A stretch of DNA of 64,000 nt from Brachynemurus nebulosus (taxonomy: Eukaryota; Arthropoda; Insecta; Neuroptera; Myrmeleontidae), in contig JAPWDM010000021.1 in the NCBI GenBank assembly GCA_035578155.1, forward strand, positions 4,144,501-4,208,500. The letters run 5' to 3'. Below the pieces are notes generated by a model that was not told where the DNA came from, made no database searches, and was given only the letters and a program-made list of their open reading frames with translations. This document shows, one piece after another, positions 34,937 to 46,504 of this stretch. Every line of letters begins with the position of its first letter. Within the stretch, counting starts at the first letter, position 1. A program made the translations under genes and the position numbers.

Positions 34937-35830
34937 TTTTAACCCACAATCAGACGGACAACTGGATATAGTAAATAAGAACTTCGGTTGTCTTGTTCGT
35001 CGGAACTGGTTAAATTTAGGATTAATAATTTTAATTAATAGCATTACTTCTCTATAGATTTACAATCAATATTCTAATTTAATAACAATTCCATTTAAAA
35101 ATAAAGTAGTATTTTGTGATATTACTTACAAATGTATATCACTGCTTACAAATGTAGAATACCATAAAACAAAGCTCAAATCAATTAAAAAAAATTTTAT
35201 TTTATTCTCAAATCAATTAACAAAATTTTACTGTATCTCAAATTAATTAATAAAATTTTATTACATCTGAATAGCAACAAATTCTTTAAGAATTTCTGAT
35301 TAATTTTTTAAATTAAGTTCAAATTAAAATTTTTTTTTAAATCAACTATAAAAGAAAATTATATTGTATTTAAATAATAGCAAATTCTTTAAGAATTTTT
35401 GAATTTTTTTTAATTAAGAAAAAATTAATAATTATATTATTTTTTTTAAATTTAACTAAAAAATAAAATTAAATACTTGATTAACAACAAATAAGCATCT
35501 GAATAACAATCATAACAATTGAACAAATTCTTTAAGAATTTTTGATTAATTTTTTAAATTAAGGAAAAATTAAAAAATATTTTTTTTAAATTTAAACTAA
35601 AAAAGAAAATTAAATTGTATTTAAATAATAACAAATTCTTTAAGAATTTTTATTTTTTTTTTAATTATGAAAAATTTAATAATTATATTTTTTTTTAAAT
35701 TTAACTAAAAAATAAAATTAAATACTTGAATAACAACAGGCATTTGAATAACAACTGAACATTTTCTTTAAATAAAATAAATAAATCTTTTCAACTAAAA
35801 AAATTAAATGATTAATAAAAATTTGTTTTT
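34937..35830. other. AT-rich low-complexity stretch
   Basis: No gene. At about 35160-35800 there are diverged repeats built from AACAAATTCTTTAAGAATTT (several copies, e.g. 35277, 35380, 35525, 35633) separated by oligo-T/oligo-A runs. It is probably 3' flank of the BEN gene within the CACTA-like element. Confidence 0.6.
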
Positions 35831-38381
35831 TTAATGACTTGGACTTTCTGATCTATATTTTTCTTCGTTATTTCCGTTTTTTTTTTTTTTTTAAACTTTT
35901 GGTTCTCAATGTAACCTCTTTTGAGTTCACCTATTTTTTGTGACATTGCTCCTTTTACTTCCTTTCTGGTTTGTGGTATACCATCTTTGGTAAGCCAGTT
36001 TTTTTCTTTCGCTTTTTCTAGTGCATACTCTAGAATTTAAATTTATAGCAAATTAAAAAAATATAGCATCCACAGATTATTTCTTATAATGAAAATTATA
36101 TAATTTTTACAAAGTAACTTATTGAATAAAATAATACCATCAAAAATGGAAACAAATTATTTAAATGGAATATTAATTAATAATTACCCAATATCGCATT
36201 TTTTGCCTTCTCATTCAAAGCTTTTACGCTGCTTTCTTGCTTTTCTGCGGCCTTTGATCGTGAAGCTTGACCAGTCAACGTAGCATTTAAATAGCCAGAA
36301 GGCTTGATCACCCCTATAATCAACCGTCGAGCAAGATATGAAGCTTGAGACGATAATGCTGTAGCTGTCCGTAGCACAGAAGTTTTACAGTAGATACCGT
36401 CCTTTAATAACGTCATCTGCCCGCAGAAAGATTTAGAAAAAATTATTATTAACAGTAGTTATAGTAACAATTATTTTATAATTCTATAACAATTAACTCG
36501 ATTTACGTACTGAATCTCCAGACTCTCCTGGCCAAACATAAAGGCCGTTTGCATCTTCTGTTGAGTCAACAAGTTCTTGTTTAGCATCATAGGGATTTTT
36601 GTTAAGTGTTTCAATACTAGTATTATTGTATAATTTTTCTTCTTTGGTAATATTGTTTTTTCGTTACTAATATCAGATATACTATTTAAACTGCTTGAAG
36701 TATTAAGCTTCAAGTCAGAATCACTTTCAGTAGTCGTCGAATCTTCTTTCTCTTTTGTAACTGAAGTTGAAGATGTGCGTCTTGACATAACATTCTGAAG
36801 TCCAGAAGGACCAGGTTCATCTGCATAAATGAAAGTGGTAAATTAGTTTCAAGCTAAGATATTTTTATTGTCATCACTTTGTTATGATGATAAATTAAAA
36901 AATTGTTTTCTGAATATTATAATATTGTTGTAGTTTAAATCATACAATTAAAAAATGTTAAAGAATACAGTAGGAACTTACTTAAAGATTTTTCTAATTC
37001 TTTAATTCTATTTTTTAAGTCTTCTTTTGAGGGACTTACTTTTTGCGCACTTTTATGTCGATTTCGTCTGTCTTTTTTCCGGACAATATTCTTAATAAAA
37101 GATTATACATCTTCCCCAATACATCTCTTTAGATCTGTTTTTCCATTAATTTGCTGTAAAGTATACAACGCATTTTAGAAAAGAATAAAGACACTGCACT
37201 TTTAAGGTGAACTTTATACATATTATATTCAGAAACTTCTTTCTCAATTAACAGAATGTTATTTATCTATGTTCATACATACCATTTTTCCATTTTTTGT
37301 TTTTTGTTTTCCTTTGTAGTTTTTTTTTTTTTTTGAACATTGACGATTTTACCTTTTTGCCGCTTTCAAAAGGTGGTGGCGAGAATTCTTTTCTTTTTTT
37401 TTTGTTTATCTTTTGGTCTCTATTATTAAACAATCATTTTTTTCTTTTAAAGGTGACTTACTGTCAGTATCAATTTTTTTAGATGAATATTTTTTAAATA
37501 TTTCATCAACTAAACGTAGATCGTCTAAAAGAAATGTTTTGATAATCAGTATTACGTATAAGGTTTTACTTTTTTTTAACTAATTCCCATTGGAGGTTAT
37601 TGTAATGGGTCCGATTTTACGAATCGCTAATTTGGACATATCTGCACGTTTCAAGATCACTAGAATCCTAATCCATCGTTTTTAGCGTGATGTCTGTGTG
37701 TGCGTTCGTTAGTTTGTGAATTTTTTTCGTCTCGCATATCTCGAGAACAAATGATATGAACTCCGAACTAATTTTATTAGATGCGTAATTAAAAAATGAA
37801 GAGCGGATAAAGTTTTCAGCAAATTCGGATTAGCAATTTGTTTTTCATAATAAAAAAACGAAATTAAAAACTTTTTGTGAAATATTTATCGTCTCGCATA
37901 TCTGGAGAATAAATGATTGTATCATTTGTTTAATGAGGGGTGGAGTCCCCCACGAGATATAGGGCGCCAAGCTCCCCAGTGGGGTGCAAGAGACAAAGTC
38001 CCTATCGAGGGTTTGGGAGAGGAGCCCCCTGAAATGAAAGAAGAATTATTTATGTACAGTAGTCTCTAGTCTTTAAGGACATCCAATAGGAAGTTGACAG
38101 TGTGGGTAGACTTGTCCCCCCAAATTTTTAATGTTCAATTAGATATATGAGACTACGAGAGATGAAAAATAGCAACAAAAAAGAGTAAATATTGTAAGTT
38201 TAAGATGTAACTATATTTTACTTTACCAAATTTTAGCATTACTTCCCCCGTTTCTTGATTTCCATTCCAAAGAAAAGTTAACTTTTGATCCTTTTTCTAG
38301 CGGGTTTTTATTATCAAAAATTGCAAATTCTTCATTTATTTTGCATATCGATTGGTCACGATCACAACTGATAATAAACAT
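35831..38381 (-). pseudogene. BEN-domain gene of the CACTA-like element (multi-exon)
   Basis: A minus-strand spliced gene. Exons supported by GT-AG: 38381-38227 (start MFIISCDRDQSICKIN), 37524-37462 (LRLVDEIFKKYSSKK), 37153-36982 (basic, then coiled coil KNRIKELEKSL), 36820-36511 (Ser-rich, ends VWPGESGDS), 36416-36188 and 36029-35831. The last junctions keep frame: GDS joins MTLLKDGIYCKT, and KNAIL joins EYALEKAKEK. Exon 36416-36188 reads as a BEN domain, a DNA/protein-interaction fold (KDGIYCKTSVL, SYLARRLIIGVIKPSGYLNA, TLTGQASRSKAAEK). Damage: an in-frame stop in exon 37153-36982, a frameshift in the Ser-rich exon, and a probable missing exon where a repeat inserted (37570-38200). It is transcribed away from the transposase. 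Confidence 0.75.
37570..38200. repeat. Dispersed repeat inserted between BEN exons
   Basis: A segment with CGTTTTTAGCGTGATGTCTG, TCTCGCATATCTCGAGAACA (repeated at 37865-37910 as CTCGCATATCTGGAGAATAA), and a G-rich tail (GAGTCCCCCACGAGATATAG, GGGTTTGGGAGAGGAGCCCC). Its composition differs sharply from the BEN introns around it. It is non-coding and its ends are not defined. Confidence 0.55.
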
Positions 38382-38918
38382 TATGAAATTGTTCGAATAT
38401 ATTATGTTTTATATACTTAAGATGTAATAATCGTCGTAATAATGCTAAAATATGTACAATGCACAAGAGCTGTTAAGAACGTTTAACACGTTTAATATGA
38501 ATTTTTATACACGAACGCAATGGACGCCACATGCCTTTGTAATCGTTTTCGACAGTTAAGTACGTTAAGGTCGTTAATGCGCATGTGTCCTAAATAACAA
38601 ATGACATTTCTTCCCTAAATTAAAAAGCATAACACGCATTTATAGCATAGAAAAAATAACTATTTATAGCAATTTATGGCTGTAAGAGAAACCGCTCTAT
38701 ATTATTTAGCTGTTAGGTTAATTAAGTTATTAGAAAATAATTATAATAGTCTATAAAATAAAAGCAAATCAAATATTTATAATAATTAAAATAGCCAGTA
38801 AAATGGAACTATGAAGGTAAAAAGATTATGCGCTCGCCTTTAGTAGTAAGCTTAGAAGCTGTAACAAGGATAACAAGTATGTAGGTACACTTTGAACTTA
38901 TTTTGACAAGTGACAAAA
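38382..38918. promoter_or_regulatory. Divergent intergenic region of the CACTA-like element
   Basis: 537 bases between the start codons of the BEN gene (-) and the transposase (+), so it should hold both promoters (inference from arrangement). I see no reliable TATA or initiator pair. AAGAACGTTTAACACGTTTA and TACGTTAAGGTCGTTAATGC are repeated GTTAA-rich blocks that might be binding sites. Confidence 0.4.
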
Positions 38919-41515
38919 ATGTCATCTGATGATAATTCTTCACACCTTCGTGTTCATAAAAGAAGATATAAACGTTATAAAATCGATCCAAACATAGAGG
39001 TAAACTCATACGTATAAGTATTTTCTTATTAATGAGAGATATCAATATTTTTTTTTTTTGTAATTTACCAATATATCACTGAAACTTTTTTTAGATTCCA
39101 TTGAGAACACTATCGAGGTGGCAAAAAAATTTAGAAAGTACTAATTGTCAGAGTTTTAATGAAGACTATGATAGTACTCCAAATCGTTCCGAAAACCTCA
39201 TCAGTGTTTTATCAGATGATAGCAGTAGTTCCTGTGCAGATAGTGAAAATAATAATTCAAGTGGATCAAGTGATGAATTTAATTCACATATTGTCAATAG
39301 TGATAACATTTTTATTGGTAGTAGCAGAATAAATATGGAAAGTGAAGAAGATGAAAATAACTGTTATAGCCAAGGGAGTGATGATAGTGACAGTGACATT
39401 ACTGTAGTCACAGGTGATCATAATTCCAATGAAAATAAAATTCAATATGATGCGTTATATGAAAATAGTTCTATTACTGTTGATAAAGGTGTATTTAATT
39501 TATTAAATCTTTATATAAAAAATAATATTAGTAAAAAAGCTTTGAGAAAGAGTTTAGAATTGCAACTTAAAATATTACCCAAAAATAATCAAATTCCTAA
39601 ATCAGTTTTTAAACTTTTCCAATATGTTGAAAAAATGGCACCAAAATGCAAAGTTAATAAACATTTTTATTGTAAAAAATGTTTTTCTTAAATAGATAAT
39701 ATTGAAAATGTTTCCAAACATTCCTTTTGTAATCAAGGAAAAACTGATATTGTAGTATTTTTTGCGTTTGATATATGCGACCAGATTAAATTTTTGTTTG
39801 AAAATTTCAATCTTGCCGAAAAATTAAAACCCTTTAGGTTGTTACGTGACAATACAATATCTGACATAACTGATGGCTCTGAAAATATGAGGGTTAACGC
39901 ACGAGACAATAGAGGCGAGTATGATTTAACTTTAATTTTAAACACTGATGGACTTGCGTTAGTAAAAAGTTCAAAAAGCCACTGTTGGCCAGTAATGTTC
40001 ACAATTGCCGAACTCCCTGCGGATATCAGAGAATCATTTGTTATAATTTGTGGACTGTGGTGTGACAAGAATTGTAAGCCACCGATGGACATTTTTTTAA
40101 AACCACTTTGTTTAAAATTAAGCGAATGTTTTAACGCTGGTATTGACTGGGTTGATAAAAAAACCAAAAAAACTATGTGCAGTAAAGTCGTTGTGCCTTT
40201 ATTTATTGGTGAGGCGCCGACTAGAGCTGACCTTCTCAATATGTTTCATTTTAATGGTAGATATGGTTGCAATATTTGCGAAATAAAAACAAAAAAATGT
40301 AAAAAAATAAAAGGAAAAAAAACCAGTCGTATTTATCCATTTAAAATTGATTGTAAAATAAGATCTGGAGAGAGAATGGAAAGACAAGCGATAAAACTAT
40401 ATAAAATAAATAGAAGTCATGTAAGAGGTATAAAAGGATTTTCTATTTTATCTTGTTTGCCTCTCATTGATATTGGTACATGCGTTTTACCTGAATTCAT
40501 GTACTCAGTACTTCTCGGTGTAGTTAAACAATTTATAAAGCTGTGGCTATCTAAGAAAGGTCCTTGGAATATTAAAGAAAAAGGCGATAAAATTGATAAT
40601 TTTCTTATAAATATACGACCTCTTAAATCATTTTATCGATTACCACGGCCATTAACCGAGTATCACTTTTATAAAGCATCTGAATATTATAATTTCTTGT
40701 TATTTTATTCTCTTCCAGCTCTTATTGACCTTTTACCAAATAAATATTTCCAACATTGGATGCTTTTAGTTATTGCATTATTTAATTTACTACAAAGTCA
40801 GATTACATATTTTGATCTTAATGAATCTCAAAAATTACTTAAATTATTTGTAAAAGATATTGAAAAGTTTTATAGTGATAGAGAATTAACGTCTGCTTTT
40901 ACATTCAAAAATTTTAATGGGTTCATTGCAAAGTCTGTGCACGGTAATAAAAATTTCGGTGAAGAAATTATAAATAAAATAAAAATTGCACAGGGAATTC
41001 AAGTTTTGAAAAATCGTATCGCTAAACGAAATTCCAACAAAAAAGTTCATGAATTAGAAAACTATGAAATGGCTGGCATAAAGGTAATGAAAATAAACAT
41101 AAAAACTGAAGAAAACCTCTTACTTACATCTGAAAATTTACAATTGGAAGACATAAACATTTTTGCAAGATGTAAAATCAATAAACAAATGTATACTTCT
41201 GAAATGTATAAAATTACTAAAACAAACAATCATACAATAGAAGTGGAAGTTGATAATGGTTTATATGTATACGGATCTATAAGATTTTTTTTTAAATTTC
41301 AGAATGATCTATGTTTTATGATTCATTGCTTTACCGTCAAGCACATCGATATTTTATTCAACTTAGAAACAAAAACAAAAGTAAACCATATAGTTCCAAT
41401 AAAAGAAAATGCGGAATTTAAATTATTTAAATTAAAAAATATCATTTCTATAAATCTAGTTTTGAAAGTAGGTAATTATATATGTAAATGTCCCAATACT
41501 CTAAGAGATACTTAA
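38919..41515 (+). pseudogene. CACTA-like (tnp2-type) transposase, one in-frame stop
   Basis: Exon 1 is 38919-38999 (MSSDDNSSHLRVHKRRYKRY), ending at GTAAAC; a 95-base intron ends TTTTTTTAG and exon 2 starts at 39095 in phase (RTLSRWQKNLE). An acidic Ser/Asp region follows, then a TAA at 39689-39691 in an otherwise continuous frame, and the core: LNTDGLALVKSSKSHCWPV, IICGLWCDKNCKPPMDIFLK, VVVPLFIGEAPTRADLLNMF, YGCNICEIKTKKC (zinc-binding-like), PEFMYSVLLGVVKQF. These match the animal EnSpm/CACTA type I know. The last block usually reads DYMH there; here the Asp and His are replaced, so catalysis is doubtful. Total about 835 codons, close to full length. Confidence 0.82.
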
Positions 41516-42364
41516 CAGATTTATGGGTGTTATTTTACTTAATTTTGTGACATGTTTTGATCAATATGACCATTATTTTATTAATGGTTAATGACAAATG
41601 TTTGATAATGATGACACGTGGCATTACTCAAATGACTGACAATCAAATATATGTATTTGTACAAATATTGTTAGTATAAAATATCTTACAAATTAGTTAA
41701 GTATGTGTACATTACGACAGCCAGCAGACATTTCGTCTGTCTGGGTGCGTCAAAAAGTTCATGTCATACCACTTGTTCATTTTAATACGTTGCCGCATGT
41801 TATTAAATTTTTGTCAATGTAATACTAATGATAATAATAACCTACCCGTCGATTGTAATTGTAAAATTAAATAAATAAATGTGTACAAATGTGTATCTCT
41901 ATGTTTTATTGCTATCACTTTACATCAGCATCATCAGTTCTACTTGTCCTATAAGCATTTTTCTAGGTGATTTTTTGCTATCGAATATATTATTTTATAA
42001 TCCGTTAATGTTCTCTCAAAAGTATGTTGTAAAAAACAGATTTTTTTCTTTTTATTTTAGATCAATCAAGTCATGATGGAACCTTAACTAGTAATATATG
42101 TATAAGTTGAAGTTAACTTAAAAATTAAGTTCATATATACTATAGCCAAATTCGATCATACCAAATCATGTATGAACTATCTTTGGTTGTTACAGAGATT
42201 TATATTAATTTATATCTATTCATGGATGAATTAATGACAGTTAAATATGATCAGATCTAATCATATATACGTCTGTATTAAGTTGGATATAAGTATATTT
42301 ATGGACAGGTATGAGCTGATATGAGCAATATCACTTTATGTGTCACTAAGCATGGATTTACAGC
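41516..42364. other. 3' flank of CACTA-like transposase, sub-terminal repeats
   Basis: No gene. From about 42090 there are repeats of the type TCATATATAC and AGATCTAATCATATATACG related to the sub-terminal motifs at the element ends. Confidence 0.55.
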
Positions 42365-44039
42365 AGCCACACTCGTATTCGAACAGCAGCATATTTACTC
42401 ATATGACAAAATTTAAACCGAATGGATTCCCATAATTTCCCACAAATTTGAACTTTTTTGTTTATAATATTAATATTTGGATCTTCTACTTCCTATATAA
42501 GCTAAAAAAATTTCGTTAATAGTTTTTAAAAAAAAAATTCTCTAAGAAAAATGTTAAGCATGCAATTTGTATCAACATGTCCAACGCCACATTCGTATTC
42601 GAACACCTTACAATTTGATATATATTTTTATGTTTCAAAAATGAATTACTTTATTTTCAAATTTAGAAGTATATTTACGTAGTAAGTACCTTTATTTTAA
42701 ATAAACATAAAATTTAATAATCCTTAAGGTCAATTTTTTCATATATTTACTGGAAAATTAAAGGAATTTCAATAGAGTCCAAGAAATCGATTATTGATCT
42801 ATGCTACCAAAATAAATTCTATAGAAAGGGCTTAAATTGTAAGTAGGCGACTATTTAACACTTAATATGTCATAAAGGACCACAAACAGGACAATAAACT
42901 AGAAAATAACTGTTGAAATATTGATAAAAAATACTACATATTGTTCTAAATTGTCATTTTTGAATGAATAAATTAACAAAAATCCATAAAAAAGTTATAA
43001 AATGGTCAGGATTAAGTGAAAGGATTACTTAGCAAAGTATTTTTGTCCTGGAAGAATTTCTCGCGTTATTGAAAGACGTCATATATACCGTGGGAATGTA
43101 CGTGGTAAGTAACATAAATAAATAATGAAACTTACATTGCTCTAAAATGTACGAAAACAAGGATTTAAGGACAAGGTGAATGATGAACATCTTAATTTTA
43201 CGTTTATCTATGAATATTTTGTTACATCGAGATTCGGAATCCTTATTTACGTAATTTCCAGAACAATCTATCTATCTTTGTTTATATATGTTATTTACAT
43301 ACATTTTTTCCCACGGTATATATCGCGTGCTTTAATAACGCGAGAACTTCTTTCAGTACGAAAATTCTTTGCTATGCAGCCCTTTCACCTTATTCTGGCT
43401 ATTTTAGGGCTCTTTGATGGAATTTTGTTAATTTATTCATTCAAAAATGACAATTTAGAACAAATTGTAGCATTTTTTATCCATATTTCAACAGTTATTT
43501 TCTAGTTTATTATCCTGTTTGTGGTCCTTTATGACATTAAGTGTTAAATAGTCGCCTACTTACAATTTAAGCCCTTTCTGTAGAATTTATTTTGGTAGCA
43601 TAGATCAATAATCGATTTCTTGGACTCTATTGAAATTCCTTTAATTTTCCAGTAAATATATGAAAAAATTGACCTTAAGGATTATTAAATTTTATGTTTA
43701 TTTAAAATAAAGGTACTTACCTACGTAAATATACTTCTAAATTTGAAAATAAAGTAATTCATTTTTGAAACATATAAAAATATATATCAGATTGTAAGGT
43801 GTTCGAATACGAATGTGGCGTTAGACATGTTGATACAAATTGCATGCATAACATTTTTCTTAGAGAATTTTTTTTTAAAAACTATTAATGAAATTTTTTT
43901 AGCTTATATAGGAAGTAGAAGATCCAAATATTAATATTATAAACAAAAAAGTTCAAATTTGTGGGAAATTATGGGAATCCATTCGGTTTAAATTTTGTCA
44001 TATGAGTAAATATGCTGCTGTTCGAATACGAGTGTGGCT
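42365..44039. mobile_element. Fold-back element, arms about 730 bp
   Basis: A near-perfect long inverted repeat. AGCCACACTCGTATTCGAAC at 42365 pairs with its reverse complement ending at 44039, and pairing continues inward to about 43095/43308 (ACCGTGGGAA against TTCCCACGGT), leaving a loop of about 215 bases. A second copy of the end motif (GCCACATTCGTATTCGAACA) lies inside each arm, at 42588 and, inverted, near 43800. No transposase. Inserted in the right part of the CACTA-like element. Confidence 0.92.
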
Positions 44040-44264
44040 GACTTTATGTGTAATTAGACCTGAAAACAGACTGATTCATATGTTAATTCATATTAGCAAT
44101 ACATAATCAGATCTAATCATGTATGGATTCCTATACAATTTAACAATATTCGAGATCAAATCAGACATGAAGATGTATAAAGCAGTCATAATCATATATG
44201 AATTCATAAATAATTATATATAAATATATATGATTAGCCAAAATCATTTTTCATCGGGCAGGTG

Positions 44265-44451
44265 TAAAATTGACTGAACACGATAAAGTTGATGAATGTA
44301 GTTGAATAACTATGTGAACAGTTGTTGGTTGAAATCCAATTTTGAGAAATTTTGAACCACATGGTGTTAGCGATATATAAAATGCACAAATCACATCTTT
44401 AACGTTTTGTTTTAATTCATCGGCGTATTGCACTAATTGTTGTTGCGCCAT
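44265..44451 (-). CDS. Uncharacterised ORF running into CACTA-like terminus
   Basis: A minus-strand frame from ATG 44451 (MAQQQLVQYADELKQNVKDV), about 60 codons long before it enters the transposon end at 44264 and stops four codons later. The product is not recognised. It is a candidate 5' part of a gene split by the CACTA-like insertion. It could belong to the Polinton remnant upstream. Confidence 0.4.
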
Positions 44452-44459
44452 TATTGTAA

Positions 44460-45500
44460 TTATATAAGACGAATTTGATCAACTATTTTGAGATAATTGA
44501 GTCTTTCTTATAGCATATATACCCCATTATTTTAAAATTGATGGGAGAAGGGAAAACGTTACATTTGGATATGGTTAGAACGCAAATTTATCATCAAGGT
44601 TATTAAGCAAAAAAAAAAAATGAATATTTCAAGATCCGGGTTGTCAAAAACTTTTCCAAATAAAAAATATGTTATTGCGTTATAATTTTGGATATATTAC
44701 TCTTATGAAGGTTTCCGAAACAAAAAACATATCACGATTTTCTTGTTTCATAACCTTAATTTGAATATAAATTTTTCAAGGATTGTATACAACTCGACGA
44801 GTGCACTAATAACGATTGAAACGTTCATGATCATTGTCATTTCGCCGGCAAATTTCGTGGAGCGGCCCATAATCAGTGTAATTTGAATTATAAAAAACCA
44901 CATGTAATACCAATAATAATGCACAATCTTAGCGGTTACGACTGGCATTTTTAATGGTACTATTGGTTAGCGAATTTATTGGAAAGGTGGATGTTGCACC
45001 AATAAATAAAGAAAAATACATTACTTTCACTAACAGTCACCAAAAACGGCGTTTTATGGCACATTTAACCCTTGTGTTACCAACCGGCTACTCGAATGCC
45101 CATCGAGTTGTATTTTCATGGATAACTTTTCCCCTAGCAGAAATTTGCAAAAAAATTCCCGGATCCTCATAATTCAACCGATTTTCTATCAAAATATGCA
45201 CTGATATTTTTCTTTTTTTTTTTAAAGAAAATTTTGAGTTTGAAAAAATGTGTACGTATACGCCAAACGGGTACCCAGGTACCCCTTTACAAAAATAATA
45301 AATATCATTAAATATATTGACAAATTTTAATATTTTGATATAAAAAAGTGAATAACTATGAATAAATGAACTAGAATAAATAATATTATTTTTTAATTGT
45401 TTATTCACAAAAAATAATTGATACAATAATAATAATACATTTGTCGATTTTATCATCACAAAAAATTTTGAATTTCCAACTTTTTTATATTTTGGCAGTT
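44460..45500. other. Mixed non-coding stretch
   Basis: A 67-codon minus-strand frame at 44948-44748 encodes a hydrophobic peptide with two membrane-like segments ([34 protein letters not shown]); I do not assign it. At 45068-45290 the sequence is less AT-rich and includes the palindrome-like GGGTACCCAGGTACCCC at 45270. Nothing else is seen. Confidence 0.4.
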
Positions 45501-45539
45501 CAGTACCAAATATATAAATGGGTGAATATATGCTATTTA

Positions 45540-46262
45540 AACTCTAATGGTTTTTAATTTAATTTCTGTAGTCCAATTGGGTGTGAAACCATGCGAAAAA
45601 GTAGTACGAAATTTGCTTATACGCACTTTATCTCTAATTTTCAACTTTTTCACTCCCACCATTTTAATGTTGTTATAATAGGTATTCAATATCCGCTATT
45701 CATTTTTCTTATTAATATCAACTGATTTGTATTTAATTTTGCTGTGTACAGTATTGTTTTATGTTTTAATCAACATTGGTAATATATCTAGCCAACGATA
45801 CGTTCTCCTCAAACTGAACTGTTTGTACATATTATTTTAAGTGTTTTATTAAAACGTTCAACTATGCTAGCCTTTTTTTGTGCTATACGTTGAATAATAA
45901 TTAATACCGTATTTATCCATTAATTTTTTAAAATGTACATTATAGAATTCTGCCCCCATATCGGTTTGAACGTTTTAAGCTATTTGCTGACTGAGATTTT
46001 TTTGCATTGCATTAGCTACGCTACGTCTTTACCTTGCTTGGTTTTAACAGGCATAGCAATACCATATTTAGAAAAGCAATCAATGCAACTAAGAATATAC
46101 TTATAACCTTTGTTTTGCATACGGTATCGTTTCAACATGATAATATTGAAATAAATCATTAAGTCCTTTGACTATAACTCGACGTCGTGGAAAATTTTTT
46201 TTAGCATCGCGATGAAGTTCATCAACGAGGGCGTGCTTCTCCGCTGAGAACATTCCAATAAA
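45540..46262 (-). pseudogene. Polinton/Maverick-type integrase (broken)
   Basis: A retroviral-like (rve-fold) integrase on the minus strand, readable in three frames. Pieces in order: FSAEKHALVDELHRDAKKNF, then the catalytic-core blocks YILVAIDCFSKYGIAM (first Asp), VQTDMGAEFYNVHFKK (second Asp) and ERFNKTLK (Glu), and a C-terminal piece RISKFRTTFSHG. This core is the type found in Polintons, where the enzyme inserts the element's DNA. At least four frameshifts or stops are present. The position near small accessory ORFs on the same strand (46505-50447) supports a Polinton remnant. DNA polymerase B, capsid genes and packaging ATPase are not in the window. Confidence 0.85.
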
Positions 46263-46504
46263 ATTCTAATTGTTGAACAATTTATACTTAATAATAAACT
46301 GAACATGCAATTGTGGTATCAGTTGATCCTGAGTGTCCCAATAATTATACTTAAATCCCAGTTGATCACCATAATTTATACGTTTGTCATAATTTAGTTG
46401 TTGAACACCATTGATATGATATTCTGCTGCAGGTGGATTAACAATATAATCGTAAATTTCTGCCTCAACTAGTAATTGATAGTTGTAAAATGTAAGACGA
46501 TTTT

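Larger units (their letters stand above)
34378..44264 (+). mobile_element. CACTA-like (EnSpm-type) element with BEN gene
   Basis: The ends are inverted and begin CACCTG: left CACCTGATGATAAATGATTT, reverse complement of right CACCTGCCCGATGAAAAATG, both followed by GATTTTGG and ATCATATAT. Sub-terminal copies of ATATATGATTAG/TCTAATCATATAT fill the first 190 bases (which form their own hairpin) and about 42100-42300 and 44070-44240, as is usual for CACTA elements. It carries two divergent genes: a tnp2-like transposase (+, 38919-41515) and a BEN-domain gene (-, 38381-35831). Later insertions are a SINE (34580-34923), a G-rich dispersed repeat (about 37570-38200) and a fold-back element (42365-44039). 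I see no clean 2-3 bp target duplication. Confidence 0.78.

Noticed and set aside
39733..40239. 168-codon minus-strand frame
   Set aside because: Antisense shadow of the CACTA-like transposase.
43176..43505. Membrane-like plus-strand frame
   Set aside because: Lies across the loop and arm of a fold-back element; hydrophobicity follows from AT-rich sequence.
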